A stretch of DNA of 64,000 bases, taken from the NCBI RefSeq assembly GCF_027596085.1, contig NC_072467.1, positions 3,587,361-3,651,360 of the forward strand, written 5' to 3'. The translations under genes and the position numbers were made by a program. Within the stretch, counting starts at the first letter, position 1; each line of letters starts with the position of its first letter. Positions 63,987-64,000 of this stretch are shown one piece after another. The DNA is from Anoplopoma fimbria. Taxonomy: Eukaryota > Chordata > Actinopteri > Perciformes > Anoplopomatidae. The notes beneath the pieces were generated by a model that searched no databases, had not been told where the DNA came from, and saw only the letters and a program-made list of their open reading frames with translations.

Positions 63987-64000
63987 CGGTGGTAAACACA

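Overview
The window is vertebrate nuclear DNA, almost certainly from a ray-finned (teleost) fish. The genes are split into many short exons with consensus splice sites. The intergenic DNA carries fish-type repeats: an L1 fragment, a tRNA-derived SINE whose tail matches a LINE-like 3' end, a hAT-like MITE, and many CA/GT, GA and ATT microsatellites. The species cannot be named from the sequence. For three genes I traced reading frame and splice phase through every coding exon. For the largest gene I did so exon by exon only for the N-terminal ten exons.

Layout, left to right. Positions 1-2000 are a degenerate AT-rich minisatellite holding an L1 fragment, followed by two perfect hairpins. A MOB2-type kinase activator lies at 3630-7412 (minus, 5 coding exons, 229 aa). 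Repeats and likely UTR follow. A PP6 phosphatase regulatory subunit of the PPP6R2 type lies at 13181-21390 (minus, 22 coding exons, 918 aa) with a CpG-rich 5' flank near 22.2-23.3 kb. A DNAJA2 co-chaperone lies at 25955-29652 (plus, 9 coding exons, 412 aa). It runs tail-to-tail into an unrecognised coiled-coil-rich gene at 31450-37414 (minus, about 18 coding exons, about 980 aa). The rest, 38471-63201 (minus), is one very large secreted multidomain gene.

That last gene is the main point of interest. Its ends are those of a kielin/chordin-like BMP regulator (KCP): signal peptide, thrombospondin-N/laminin-G-like domain and coiled coil at the front; a run of about 23 von Willebrand C modules, then VWD, C8 and TIL domains at the back. 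Between them, in frame, sit an EGF-like module, a Kunitz-like module, a cysteine-rich VWC-like piece, a tyrosinase-fold domain, two blocks of Gly-aromatic-Asp pentapeptide repeats and a further cysteine module. The tyrosinase-like domain keeps the scaffold motifs but appears to have lost the copper-ligand histidines at both metal sites, so I read it as a non-enzymatic tyrosinase fold in an extracellular matrix or BMP-modulating protein.

The other genes are ordinary housekeeping or signalling genes with no evident functional link to the large one. A recurring feature is a long CA repeat (in the transcript sense) placed just downstream of 5' splice sites in both large minus-strand genes.
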